A DNA stretch of 64,000 nt. Source: Eleusine coracana subsp. coracana. Its lineage: Eukaryota; Streptophyta; Magnoliopsida; Poales; Poaceae. The DNA is taken from assembly GCA_032690845.1 (NCBI GenBank), contig CM064430.1, positions 45,419,882 to 45,483,881 on the forward strand, written 5' to 3'. A model generated the notes under the pieces. It saw only the letters and a list, made by a program, of their open reading frames with translations. It did no database searches and was not told the origin of the DNA. Both the position numbers and the translations under genes were made by a program. This document shows positions 12,552 through 22,557 of this stretch, piece by piece; position 1 is the stretch's first letter; the number at the start of each line of letters is the position of its first letter.

Positions 12552-12970
12552 TTTGACAGGAATTTAAGTACACTCCGTATCATTCCATACGGGCTGCACC
12601 CCAGGTAGGCCACTTCCTGGAGAAAAGCATCTACGATCTACATCACGTGGCGGGATGTTCACCATGGCGTCGATGACCTGGACGGCCCCATATGTTCCAA
12701 AGATCAGTGACTCCCTTTAACCCTCTTGGGTAGTGACACCTCGTGACAATTCGAAAACCAGAGAGTACGAGCATTTTGCAACTTACCTTCTTACTTGAGC
12801 GTAGGTGCGTCATTACGAAATAGTAAGTTTTACATTAATGTAAATCTAGGCCTATGTTAGGTTAGCTTGCCACCTGTTCATAACTATTATAGATCTAATG
12901 GGCACGTCCTCACATGTTCGTAATAAGGTTTTAAAGAATATGTCTTTAAATATTGTACTATTACCGAGAT

Positions 12971-12983
12971 GGCTCTGATACCA
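12971..12983 (-). other. Primer-binding site, tRNA-iMet type
   Basis: The minus strand reads TGGTATCAGAGCC three bases inside the 5' LTR. This is the standard plant primer site complementary to the 3' end of initiator Met-tRNA, and it sets the element's direction as minus. Confidence 0.93.
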
Positions 12984-12986
12984 AGC

Positions 12987-15900
12987 TGTCATAGAACCGG
13001 CTTACTAGCCAGCTCCGTTCCAGAATCTCCTCGGGTGGCGACACGCGCTGTGACGCCCCATAGTACAACACATGGTAGAGAATATAATTGTAACAAGAAC
13101 ACAGATAGAGTACAGAGATTTACAAAAATCCGAATTTAAAGTTTACAAAACAGAGTTTTTAGAAAATGCGGAAGCGGAATAGTCTACAAGATAGATAGCT
13201 CGATAGAATAAGTAAGGTACATTCGCCTCTCACGATGATTCAAACAGCATATCCAGCTTTGTAGGTATTTGCCCAAACATCGTGTCGGCAATCAATGGTC
13301 TACTCCTCCTCATCATTGGTGCATCATTCTCATTCGATGTTCCAGCAATCAGATCGCTGGCTTTCCCAGTGGAATCTCCCACCACAGTGGCAGTCTCCAT
13401 CCTGTTCATCTGAAAACCACATAGAACATCGCCCTGAGTAACTAGTTTACTCAGCAAGACTGACCCGTCAAGGTGGCCAATTACAGCAGACTCCTAAACA
13501 TGCACAGGCTAAGGGTAGGGTTCATATTGCCAAAAGTCAGCCTAAGAGTAAATCCCTAGTCTTCAGTTTTAGCGTCAATTTAAGTTAATAGACGAAATAG
13601 TAAATTTAGTTTGCACTATGACTACAACAATCAAGGTTGCAATACAATTAATAATAATTTCCAAACAGCAATATTAAACCCTTTCAACAAATTAATGGCT
13701 TCCGACACTGTTCCGGAGCAGCGATCAACTGGTACTCGTTACTGTGAGGGGCAGCGACTCGAATTGATTCACATCCTGCAGGAGAAACCTGCTTGCACGA
13801 TCCATACACGCTTCATGAAAGCGATATGGAGCAACCTTTCGCATACGATAGTACAAGATCTTCCGCGCCTGGCTCCCCCGAGAAGGGTCCCCCAACACGA
13901 TGCGCCCCGTGCCGCCATCCGTGGGTAGATTCCTCCCTCCTCTCAGCCCCAGTTCCACCTTAAGGATCAGGGTACCTTCCGACCAGACAGTAGTCGTAGC
14001 TACATCGGTTTACTGAGCCCATAACTCCAGCATGCAAACAGTATGTTCAAACTTAGGTGACTCGGACGGGGCTACCTCCTTGAAGATAAGTTGTCCTTCC
14101 CTTTCCACCTAGTTGCCCGTCCGGCCTTTATTTGTTTTCCCATTTCATGTTTCCTTCCTCTGACAATATTCCCAAGTGATAATATTTCCTGATCTACGAG
14201 TGGTCTCTATACCACTCGACGAATAATCGTCCTAAATTAGATAGAGCAACTACCATCCTGAGGCTAATATCAGGTAAAGGGGGACCTACTGTAATGCTAG
14301 ATTTTCAAACAACTCCTATAAACTTAATGCACAGGCAAGCCTACACCCCTAACTAGTGACAAAAGAAAAAATATAAAGCTGGTGGGATGCACCAGGGCTT
14401 GCCTTGAGTAGGTTCCTGGTTAGCGGGGTTCCCTCCTTGCTCTTCGGGCTCCTGCTCCTGTCCCGCTTCCACGTGATTCACCTCGTGACCTATATGATGC
14501 GGATGATGTAATGCATGAGAATAAGTTTTGATTTATGACACTTCCTCAACAAATATGTTATAATGACAATATTTCATGTAAAAGTGTACGGAGGTGTGTC
14601 GATTATGTTCAGTAATATAACCCATATGGTTGAGGCATAAAGTGGATGCGTTTAGTGTATTTTCTTCATGGACTCTAGAAACTAACCGTGAAATTTGGGT
14701 ACAAAAAGTACGGGGGTTCACATGTTCGTGCCCGAAATACCCATGCTAGGCACATGAGAAGTGGGCATGGACCAAAATAGTACTACCAGTGTGTTGGTAC
14801 GTGGTTATGCAACAGAAGCAATTACGACATAAAACTTTAGCGAATAATCATAGAATTAATTAATAGCTATTAATCCCATAGGGTAATTAAATAATTTAGC
14901 ATGATTCTGGACATCAAATAGAAATGGGTGATTTACTGTAACTAGGACATATTAGTGATGATTTATTGGCCAAGTTTCATTGACATGCATTGAGCCATTA
15001 ATTTTAAATAATTAAGACTATGCTTAGGGTTAAATAACTAACTAGGGCTAAATTATAGAGAAATAGGGCTTATGGTTTTACAGCAAGGTCTAACAAATCA
15101 AAACGTGATTTTTCACCAAGTATCAAAAATTTACTAAACATATATAATTAAAACTAAATTTATTAGTGTTTTGGTCATTTAATTTGGTACGGGTGAAAAT
15201 ACTGACATGCAGGGAGATTTCATATTTTTTTTAAATAGTACATGTCTAGAGAAGCCTACTAGATTTTTACCATACCCCAAAATCCATAGTAAATAATTTA
15301 CTATACATTTTCAAAGTTTTTCCCATTTCCTGGAAATAGATTCTAATTAAAACTAAAAAGAAAAATGCATTTCTGGCCTCGTGGGCCAGATCTACCGCGG
15401 CCCACCAGCCGAACGTGCGCGCGGGGCGCGCTCGGGCTAGATTCGGCCCCAGAGTGAAGTCGGGCCTAAAGACTGTTGCGGCCTAGCGGCCAACCTGGCC
15501 ATTGGCCAGCTCAGCCGAGCCGAGCGCGCGGCGGTGGCGCCCTCGGCCACGTGCGGTGGCGCGGGCACGGCGGCCAGCCGGAGCGACGGCAGCTCCCACA
15601 TTTGTGCGGTCATGGCCAACGGAGTGGTGCGGGTGCGCGGCGCGTGAGAAGGGAGGGAGATGCTCACCGGAGCGGGATTTCAGCGGGGAGACACCACGGC
15701 AGCAGACGGCAGTGGTCGGTGTCGAAATCCCGGTGGCAGATCTGCACGGGGTCAGGCCGAGTGAGGTCGAGGGTGTGCGCTAGGGGTCCAAGTTTTTACG
15801 GGAGCGAGGAATCGGAAAGCACTCACCGGAGCGGAGAATGCGAAGTGGGGAAATGGTCATTGGTGGCGGAGAAGAAAAGAGCGATTCCCGACGGCTCGGC

Positions 15901-16728
15901 CCGCGAGAGGTGGAGTGACTTCGCGTCGAGCTTGAGGACGGCACGGTGGTGCTCCAAAGGTGGCTGTCCGGGATAGGGAGGCAGCGGCTAGGCGGCGCGA
16001 CGAAGCTTAGCACACGGCGTCCATGGCGGGTCGAGTGAGAGGAGAACAGAGGGATGAGCGCGAGTGAGGGAGAATGGGGAGTAGGTTCCGACCGGGAGGG
16101 GGACAAAGAGCAATGTCGGAACGGTGTGGGGGCGTCGATCCGTGGAGGTGCCGTTCGCGCCCGTCGTCGGCGCCCACGCGGCGTACGGGCAGGCAAGGAC
16201 CGGAGCGGCGGCGGTTTGTGTTTGTTTACTGAGCATGACAGGTGGGTCCCATAGGGAGTTTTCTTTTCCCTTTATTTCCAACTCCTATAAACCACTGGTG
16301 TTTGTTATTTTCATTAGAGATATTTGGGAGTGGCTCCCGACAAACTGAAAACATGATTAGGCTCGATATGATGTGATTGATTTTATAAAAATCCTAACTA
16401 CTATTAGTTCTTAACCGAATTTAAATAGTAATTTTATGAAGTGGGTTAGTTTTTGACCCTTTTACCATTTATTTGGGGCATTAATCAATAGCATAAAAAT
16501 CTGAAAAAATCCTAAAAATTCTAATTGATCATGGAGTCCAACATATATTTTTGATGGGGTTAAGTTCCATTAAAATTTTTAAACTTATAGTTCAACGGCA
16601 ACCAAATCGACTTGATTTCAAATTTGAATTTGATTAATTTAAATTCAAACTTCTATTTTAGGCTCTTATACTTGTGGGGTTTAATCCTAGAGCGTGTCGT
16701 GGGAGTGCTTGACACCAGAGGTGTCACA
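12987..16728 (-). repeat. 5' LTR of the Tekay element
   Basis: This is the second LTR, starting TGTCATAGAACC and ending GTGTCACA on the plus strand, colinear with 1,595-5,388. As the upstream LTR in minus orientation it would hold the promoter for the element. Two small internal deletions relative to the other LTR account for most of the 52-bp length difference. Confidence 0.93.
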
Positions 16729-16733
16729 CTCTC
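16729..16733. repeat. Target-site duplication (ctctc), right
   Basis: Perfect copy of 1,590-1,594, marking the other edge of the Tekay insertion. Confidence 0.93.
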
Positions 16734-17385
16734 CACGTCCAATTATTTAAGGAGCGTTCGGTGCTTCCATGCGTCTGCATAGCAGCAAGGTGGACCGGCG
16801 CCGATACGCAACACAGAGAGGCCTCCTTGGAGCAAGTTCCTGTCCGGCCTCGTCGCCACCACTTCATCATCTGGTTTCTCTGGGCGTGCGGCCGCGTCTG
16901 GCCCACCGTGGTGCTAACAGCCGGGTCCACCGGCGCGCAGCAGCAGGCGACCGCCGACGATGAAGCGCGTGCCCGTCACCCCTGTTGCACTCGCTCGACA
17001 GCCTGGCCCGCGTCTTCTCCTCGGCGTCCATCAAATCGGGCACCCGGCGAACCCGGGCAAATTCACAATTGTCCCCCGAACCCGAGCTTCACAACGTGCG
17101 CGCCGTGTTCGCCATCATCAGGCCTCGTCGCCACTTCCTCTGGTTTCAGTACTTCGCATCCGAGTCGGACCCCAGCCACGCCAACACGGCAAAGAGGATG
17201 TTGGATGCTTCACGGCAAAGCATGCGCATCCGACCCGGACTCCTCTTGACGCGTGAAGCCTACGCATCATGCTAGGGCGCGCCGCCAGCCCTTCCCCTTA
17301 TAAAAGGCCGCGAGAGCGAGACACAGGCAGGCGCTTCCCTTCCCATCCGCAAAACACACCCATCCTCAGAATCTGATATCTCGCC
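16734..17385 (+). promoter_or_regulatory. Promoter region of the 17,386 gene, TATA at 17,297
   Basis: This 650-bp stretch separates the Tekay right end from the ATG at 17,386. A good TATA box (cttataaaagg) lies at 17,297-17,307, about 80 bp before the ATG, consistent with a start of transcription near 17,330. Short GC-rich open frames are present but show no domain. The retrotransposon reads away from this gene, so the nearest LTR is the element's 5' LTR in opposite orientation. Confidence 0.65.
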
Positions 17386-18042
17386 ATGGTTTTCCTCCTC
17401 CGCTACAAGAAGTTCTTGACGGGCGACCACGCCGCCGCCGCCGCAGACCAGAGCCGCCCATCCTCGACCCGCGAGATCACGGCACCCGGGCGGAACGAGA
17501 TAAGCTGCAGCTGCTGCACCTGCACTGGAGAGGAGAATCCCAACGCTGTGATGAGCTGGATGATCGACCTGTGCCGACCCTCCCTCGACGACATCATGGG
17601 CATGACGGAGCCGCTCGCCGACTTCCTCAGCCGCGCCGACCCCGACGACCCCCAAACACAGGCGGTCAGCCGCCTGCTCGACCACCTCGTCCTCGAGTGG
17701 CTCTGCTGTGTTATCCCACCCGGACGGATCCCGCTGCGCAGCAACAACACCGTGCAAGCAGGAGGCAAGAAGACGACCCGCAGATTCCTCGCCACTGGCT
17801 GGAACAAGTTCCTGGGCGCGTTCAAGAACACCAAGTCCGCCGCCTCCGTCGCAAGAGCTGGAGGCAACCCGACGACCCGCCTCTCTAGTTGGGAGTTGCT
17901 CAAGATGACGGCACCGCTCGCCGAGTTCCTCTGCTATGCCGACGACAACGACCCCAACACTAAGCCGCTCTGCCGCTTGCTTGACCACCTAATAACAGAG
18001 TGGCGCGCTGAGAACCAGAAGGGGACATCCATGAGCACCTGA
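17386..18042 (+). CDS. Small protein with two ~45-residue repeats, unknown function
   Basis: This 218-residue intronless protein starts at an ATG in good context (tcgccATGG) behind a TATA box. It contains two copies of a ~45-residue module: about 64-108 (RPSLDDIMGMTEPLADFL, then ADPDDPQTQ, then LLDHLVLEWL) and about 165-210 (LSSWELLKMTAPLAEFLCYA, then DDNDPNTK, then LLDHLITEWRA). The module pattern is MTxPLA(D/E)FL-x3-AD-x2-DPxT-x4-LLDHL-x2-EW, predicted helical. The linker is Cys-rich (CSCCTCTG) and basic. A paralogue lies at 29,330. No family is recognised and there is no signal peptide or membrane segment. Its 3' flank is shared with the NAC gene at 21,571, not with its paralogue. Confidence 0.75.
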   Translation: MVFLLRYKKFLTGDHAAAAADQSRPSSTREITAPGRNEISCSCCTCTGEENPNAVMSWMIDLCRPSLDDIMGMTEPLADFLSRADPDDPQTQAVSRLLDHLVLEWLCCVIPPGRIPLRSNNTVQAGGKKTTRRFLATGWNKFLGAFKNTKSAASVARAGGNPTTRLSSWELLKMTAPLAEFLCYADDNDPNTKPLCRLLDHLITEWRAENQKGTSMST

Positions 18043-18945
18043 TCCCGGCAAGCTTCTGCTACTGCAATCCTACGTGATGATCCAGCCATCCAGCACCTAG
18101 ATGAAGCGCATCAAGGAAACGCTGTCATAGTAGTACGTCCTTCTACTGCTCTTTCTCTTCCTGCACTACTACGAGTCTTAATTACCTTTTGTTTCTTTGA
18201 GGTTTTGCCCCTGCGCTTAGGAAATATAGTGTTCTTTGGATCTTGGTTAAGATGCACTAGTGTTACAAAAACTACTTCAAAGTCTCCGGCCTAGGTACAG
18301 CGATCATCACACTTTTAAGGCGTGCTGAAACAAAGTTCACCTTTCCTTGAGCTCTTCTACTTGGCTTAAGGGAAATGGTATATAAGAGAGTCTGGGATCC
18401 TATGCTAAAGCAAATAAAAAAAAGTTGAGCAAAAAAAAATCAACTATATATTGCAATAGTTTGGTGAGATGGAGCATAAAACGCACTCACCGGGATTAAC
18501 TCAAACTCTTAATTACCACCCAAGTCACTAGCAGCAGCAAAAAGGGATAGAATGAACAGAGTGATCACGTCCGCGGAGTTGTTGTGACCTGTTCTAGTTC
18601 CGGAGACTTTGCTGTTTTTTTTTTTGTAACCTTTGTGTTGATTGACTCCGATTTTCAGAGCATTGTATCTTCATGAGTTCAGGTTTGCAATTTCCTTGAG
18701 GGGCAGAGGTTTAAGTACTCCTAGCTGTGTGGTGAAGAGCTGGGCATAGTTGGACTTAATAGTTTCGTAGTCATGCATTGATGTAACCAAAATCCCTGGA
18801 TGTGGGTTATTTGATGATGTAACCTTCACAAATGCATCAATGAAATGATTCCCCATATTGGGCAGAAATTATGAAATTCTTGTGTGTTTCTGACTTTGAA
18901 TCATATGCATGTGTTGTATTAATTTTCCCCAATTGCAAGTTCAGG

Positions 18946-19259
18946 TGCCACAAATGTCAGGACATAGTTCAAGAAAACGAAAAAGAAAATGGCATACTGC
19001 AGAGTATCCAAAAGTCACAGCCCCAACATCAGTCATGAGCACTAAGCTTCTGAACAAGCCTGAACTTACGAGAATGAAGCTGAACTACACTGGTTCGTCA
19101 GTAAACTAGCAAAGTCGAAGTATCGGTACCCCTGAAACTGAAAAGTAGAAAACAAGACAACCTACTAAAAACTGCAGTATCACTGATCCTATTCCCCATA
19201 CTCTGCAGTATGACATTTTCTTTTTCGTTTTCTTGAACTATGTCCTGACATTTGTGGTA
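18946..19259. repeat. 62-bp near-perfect inverted repeat
   Basis: The arm at 18,946-19,007 is the reverse complement of 19,198-19,259 with two mismatches by eye, and a spacer of 190 bp separates them. The second arm is absent from the duplicate block near 23,453-23,700, which holds only the forward arm. A transcript through here would form a long hairpin. Confidence 0.85.
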
Positions 19260-19659
19260 CTGGATTAAAATCTATATGAACATGATGCACTGGTTTCTTC
19301 TAGAACTGAATCCGAACTTTCGTTTGTTTCATGTGCTGCTTATGCTTGTTTTTGTGTTTCTGAGTAACCCATTGACGCAAGTGCATATTTATATCTATTT
19401 ATGCATTTCTGGAGAGATGGTGTGGTGATGACTGGAGGATTAATTTATATCGAATGGTTCAGTTAGGCCAGTCTCAATCCATGATTTCATTTCACTCTTT
19501 CCTATAGTGTCACATTAGATTTAGATGTTTAGTTTGAAGGATGAAATTGGCTCTCTCAATGCAAGGTTTCATTTCACAATTTCATAGGTAAGTCATAATA
19601 ATAAATTATTGTATTAAGATTGATCGAAATCTATTGGGATGAAACTTTTTGATCGAAAT

Positions 19660-20051
19660 ATAAATAGGCCTATTTATATTCGGTGTAATCAGACTTGAGA
19701 TTTAAGCAAAGATTGATCCTTCACCATTGGGCGCACGGCAGCGAAGTCCGCCGCCCTTACAAGCTCCGGCTATGAACTCCGTAGCCGGGGAGCCGCTGTC
19801 TTGGGCATTGACGCCCTTGACAACCTGGTATCACGATCTAGGCGTTCCTCTTCTACTCCACCCGTTTGCCACACCAAGTCGCCACCGACCCCATCCGCTC
19901 CGATGGCCGAACCATCCCGCGAGCACCACACGACCGGCCGCCATGGTTCCAGAAGATGGATTTTCCCAAGTATGATGGGAAGTCCGATCTGCTGGCATTC
20001 ATCAACCGCAAGGAAACTACTGAAAACTACACTATCACTGATTCTGCATAA
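19660..20051 (+). mobile_element. Ty3/gypsy remnant: LTR end, primer site, start of gag
   Basis: An LTR-like end (around 19,680-19,760) is followed by 'acaacctggtatcacgat' at about 19,818, which resembles a Met-tRNA primer site, and then a short frame from 19,866. That frame contains PPWFQKMDFPKYDGKSD and LLAFINRKE, a pattern typical of the N-terminal part of plant Ty3/gypsy gag. It stops at 20,051. This is a small fragment of a retroelement caught in the insertion that distinguishes flanking block copy 1 from copy 2. Confidence 0.6.
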
Positions 20052-21164
20052 ATTACAATGCCATATCAGAGGTTTGTGTTGATATTGCTGATTTTCCACA
20101 CCATTCAAGAATGATATGTTAATGTGTCAGAAAACCTAAAACCTTTTGCACAAGCAGAATAGTAAATGGACTGAAAATGACACATACCACTGGTTGAAGG
20201 CTTGGAATTCTACCATTTCAGATGTTCGTGTTGTTATTGCTGAGACCTCAAGAACTGTAAAGTCTTATGTGTGTGTCTGTCATTTTTCATTAGCCGTCCG
20301 GATTCAGTTTAGTAGTAGCCGGATTTTTGTCAGTGTTAAGTGTCATTTGCTTTCGTTGGTTTTGTCAGTCTTAAGTTGTAACAAAAGTGCCCTGCACCAT
20401 GCTGGCCGTTCTTCGCCGACCAGCAGATCAATAGCCGGTTCTTTCTGAAACTTTATTCAGCAGGTTTCTTTCTTTCTGAAGTTCAGAATTTCAGATGTAG
20501 TCATGTTTCATTTACATGGAAAAGCTTAGGTAATTACAGCAACTCTGAACTGAGAGATACTTGTTCTTGGAGTTCAGGTCCAGCAACACCATTGACCAAA
20601 TGCTCTAAGGCTCGTTGTGCTACTCTTATAAGAACATCAATCTTATGGTTTCAGGAAAAAGGTACTTCTATGTTAATTTAGAATTCAAAAACTCCACGGG
20701 TACAGAAAAATTAAAAAGAGGTCACTGGACATGTTTCAGTAACTCTGAAGAATGTTTAGAGCGCAGTCCACAACAGTTTCATACAATTTATTTGGCATAT
20801 GAAAAAATAGTCTGAATTCCCAGAGCACAACAAGATTTCCTATTTCTGACTCTCAACAGTTCTATGCTGCTGCAGTCTTGTGTGTGTCTGTCAGTTTTCA
20901 TTAGCCGTCCGGATTCAATTTAGTAGTTGCGTTCAGTTAGATAGCCTGAGCCTTCAGGGTCTTAGAGTATGAAGTCATGCACTGGTTTGTGCAGATCTTC
21001 GCCATCGGTCGGCTCCCCGCCTGGGCGGCTGCGTTTGGCCTGTGGCGCAGACGAGCGCATGGGCAGGCTCGACATCGTCTCGCCATGGACGCCACGCCAT
21101 CGCGTGCTTCCTGATGTACCGAGCGCGTGCCAATTTGTTTGCTGGCCGTTCTTCGCCGATCAAC

Positions 21165-21345
21165 AGCCCGGATTAACAATAAAAGACAAGGCATGACAAA
21201 CTCGGATATAACAACAAAATACCAAACTCGGATTAACAACAAAAGACAATACATGACAAACTCGGATCAAGCAACTTGTTGATTTCATCTGGGAACTCCT
21301 ACGAGACATGACAATTAAGCTCGGATTAACAACAAAAGACACCCA
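21165..21345 (+). promoter_or_regulatory. Repeated ~22-bp motif upstream of the first NAC gene
   Basis: The phrase CTCGGATTAACAACAAAAGA or a close variant begins near 21,168, 21,228 and 21,321, with partial copies (CTCGGATATAACAACAAAA, CTCGGATCAAGCAAC) near 21,201 and 21,263. 'acatgaca' recurs between them. The cluster is 100-270 bp upstream of the TATA box at 21,438. It could bind regulators or simply be a decayed tandem repeat. Confidence 0.55.
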
Positions 21346-21437
21346 CCGCCTGCCTCTTGGTCAAGACTCGCTTAAATCTGACGCGCGAGTGCGATGCTCC
21401 TCAAACCAAAACCAAACCCCTCTGCTTCATCATCCCT

Positions 21438-21447
21438 CTATAAAAGG
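21438..21447 (+). promoter_or_regulatory. TATA box of the first NAC gene
   Basis: The sequence cctctataaaaggg lies about 130 bp before the ATG at 21,571. Transcription would start near 21,470, which makes in-frame codons upstream of 21,470 leader or promoter and not protein. Confidence 0.75.
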
Positions 21448-21570
21448 GCACCCTGCCATCATCGCATCTCAATTCTCTATCCTCCCTCCACCCATCCAGC
21501 AGTTCGTTCGTGTTCCGCCCAAGCGCGGAGAGCTCCAACTCGCCGCCACCCTCATCTCGGCGGATCGGAG

Positions 21571-22557
21571 ATGGCCATCTCCGACGAGGACGACTCGTTC
21601 TTCTGCCCCAGCAACGACCGCCTCGTCGACCGCTACCTCCGCGCCAAGCTCGACGGCAGGCTCAGCGACCTCGGCGCCAAGGCCGCCTACTTCGTCGACG
21701 CCGACGTCTGCTCTGCGCGCCCGGAGGATTTGGTCCGCCGTCACGGCATGCCTGCGAGCGTGAAGAGCAGAGACGCCGCCGATTGCAAGCAATGGTACTT
21801 CTTCAGCCCCGTGCGCCTGCTCGGCTGCTCCACGAAGAAGAAGTCGCGGACCATCGCTGGCACCGACGACAAGGAATCTTGGCACGCCGAGGGCAGCCCG
21901 AAGCCGATCGACGGCAGCACCTGCAGTGGCTACGTGACCAAGTTCTCATACCACATCAGAATCGGGCCCAAGATCACCGAGAAGCCAGGGTGGATCATGG
22001 CCGAGTACAGTTTCAAGGACGAAGATGTGGTTCTTTGCAAGATTTACAAGTCGCCACGAGGCCCTGGTCGATCCAGCAAGAGGAAGGCGGCGGAGGACAT
22101 CGAGGCACCCAGCACGCGGCTGCGCATGACCCACGAAGACCAGAATGAGGACGACGCCATGTTCGCCGGGGACCTCGAACACAGCCTCCTGTCCGCGGTG
22201 TCGGAGAGCCAACAGATGCAGAACATCGAGGAAAGCCAGCAAGAGCTGCAGTTCGGAGGACAGATGCAGAACATTGGCACCATGGCTTTTGACGAGCTGG
22301 AGAAGATGATGATGACAGACGTGGAAGACCAAGCAGGCACGACACTACAAGTCCCTGAGGGCGAGGACCCAGAGGCGTTCTACTGGGGTGTTCTGTTCGG
22401 CGACGAGGAGCACGCCTCCATCCAGACTGTGCAAGGTCCTCTCACAGACGGCGACGTGATCGCAGCCCTCGCCTCCGGCGTCACGCTTGATGAGTTGCTC
22501 CTCGACGGTCCCTCCTCCCCGCATCCTTTTGCCGCTCTCGGCGTGCCCTGCGCCTGA
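21571..22557 (+). CDS. NAC-domain transcription factor (first copy)
   Basis: This 328-residue protein carries a divergent NAC DNA-binding domain over about residues 10-170. PSNDRLVDRYLRAKL corresponds to the first conserved block. It is followed by DVCSARPEDLVRRHGM, KQWYFFSP, SWHAEGSPKPIDG, FSYHIRIGPKITEKPGWI and VLCKIYKSPRG. The C-terminal half is acidic with repeated Q/E stretches and ends in a conserved LASGVTLDELLLDGPSS segment, likely part of the activation region. The ATG at 21,571 was chosen because it follows the TATA-predicted start and matches the start of the paralogue at 36,283. The open frame extends further upstream to 21,394 but runs through the TATA box. NAC genes usually have introns; this one shows none. 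Confidence 0.85.
   Translation: MAISDEDDSFFCPSNDRLVDRYLRAKLDGRLSDLGAKAAYFVDADVCSARPEDLVRRHGMPASVKSRDAADCKQWYFFSPVRLLGCSTKKKSRTIAGTDDKESWHAEGSPKPIDGSTCSGYVTKFSYHIRIGPKITEKPGWIMAEYSFKDEDVVLCKIYKSPRGPGRSSKRKAAEDIEAPSTRLRMTHEDQNEDDAMFAGDLEHSLLSAVSESQQMQNIEESQQELQFGGQMQNIGTMAFDELEKMMMTDVEDQAGTTLQVPEGEDPEAFYWGVLFGDEEHASIQTVQGPLTDGDVIAALASGVTLDELLLDGPSSPHPFAALGVPCA

Larger units (their letters stand above)
1595..16728 (-). mobile_element. Complete Ty3/gypsy chromovirus, Tekay type
   Basis: This LTR retrotransposon of about 15.1 kb reads on the minus strand. It has LTRs of 3,794 and 3,742 bp, TG/CA ends, a 5-bp target duplication (ctctc), a primer site matching plant initiator Met-tRNA, and a polypurine tract. 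Internal order on the minus strand is: ~191-bp leader array, accessory coiled-coil ORF, gag with a CCHC knuckle, protease, reverse transcriptase, RNase H, integrase with an HHCC finger and a GPY-like region, then a chromodomain. Very long LTRs with a chromodomain point to the Tekay/Del lineage; that assignment is from family knowledge. All coding parts carry nonsense or frameshift lesions, so this copy is not autonomous. In one 180-bp aligned LTR segment (5,161-5,340 against 16,501-16,680) I counted four differences, so insertion is not very ancient. Confidence 0.93.
18043..20990 (+). repeat. 3' flanking block, copy 1 of a local duplication
   Basis: From the stop codon of the 17,386 gene onward the sequence matches the region after the NAC gene at 21,571. 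Bases 18,044-19,192 align with 22,562-23,697, and 20,055-20,990 with about 23,700-24,170. Copy 1 carries an extra ~860 bp (about 19,193-20,055) that contains one arm of an inverted repeat and a retrotransposon gag remnant. No gene is seen apart from that remnant. A further internal duplication links about 20,264-20,430 with about 20,876-21,165. Confidence 0.75.

Noticed and set aside
17272..17988. Long minus-strand frame opposite the 17,386 gene
   Set aside because: Its repeat-like pattern mirrors the plus-strand gene; no promoter or domain; the paralogue at 29,330 shows the same antisense shadow.
21394..21570. In-frame upstream extension of the first NAC gene
   Set aside because: Contains the TATA box; the protein similarity begins at 21,571.
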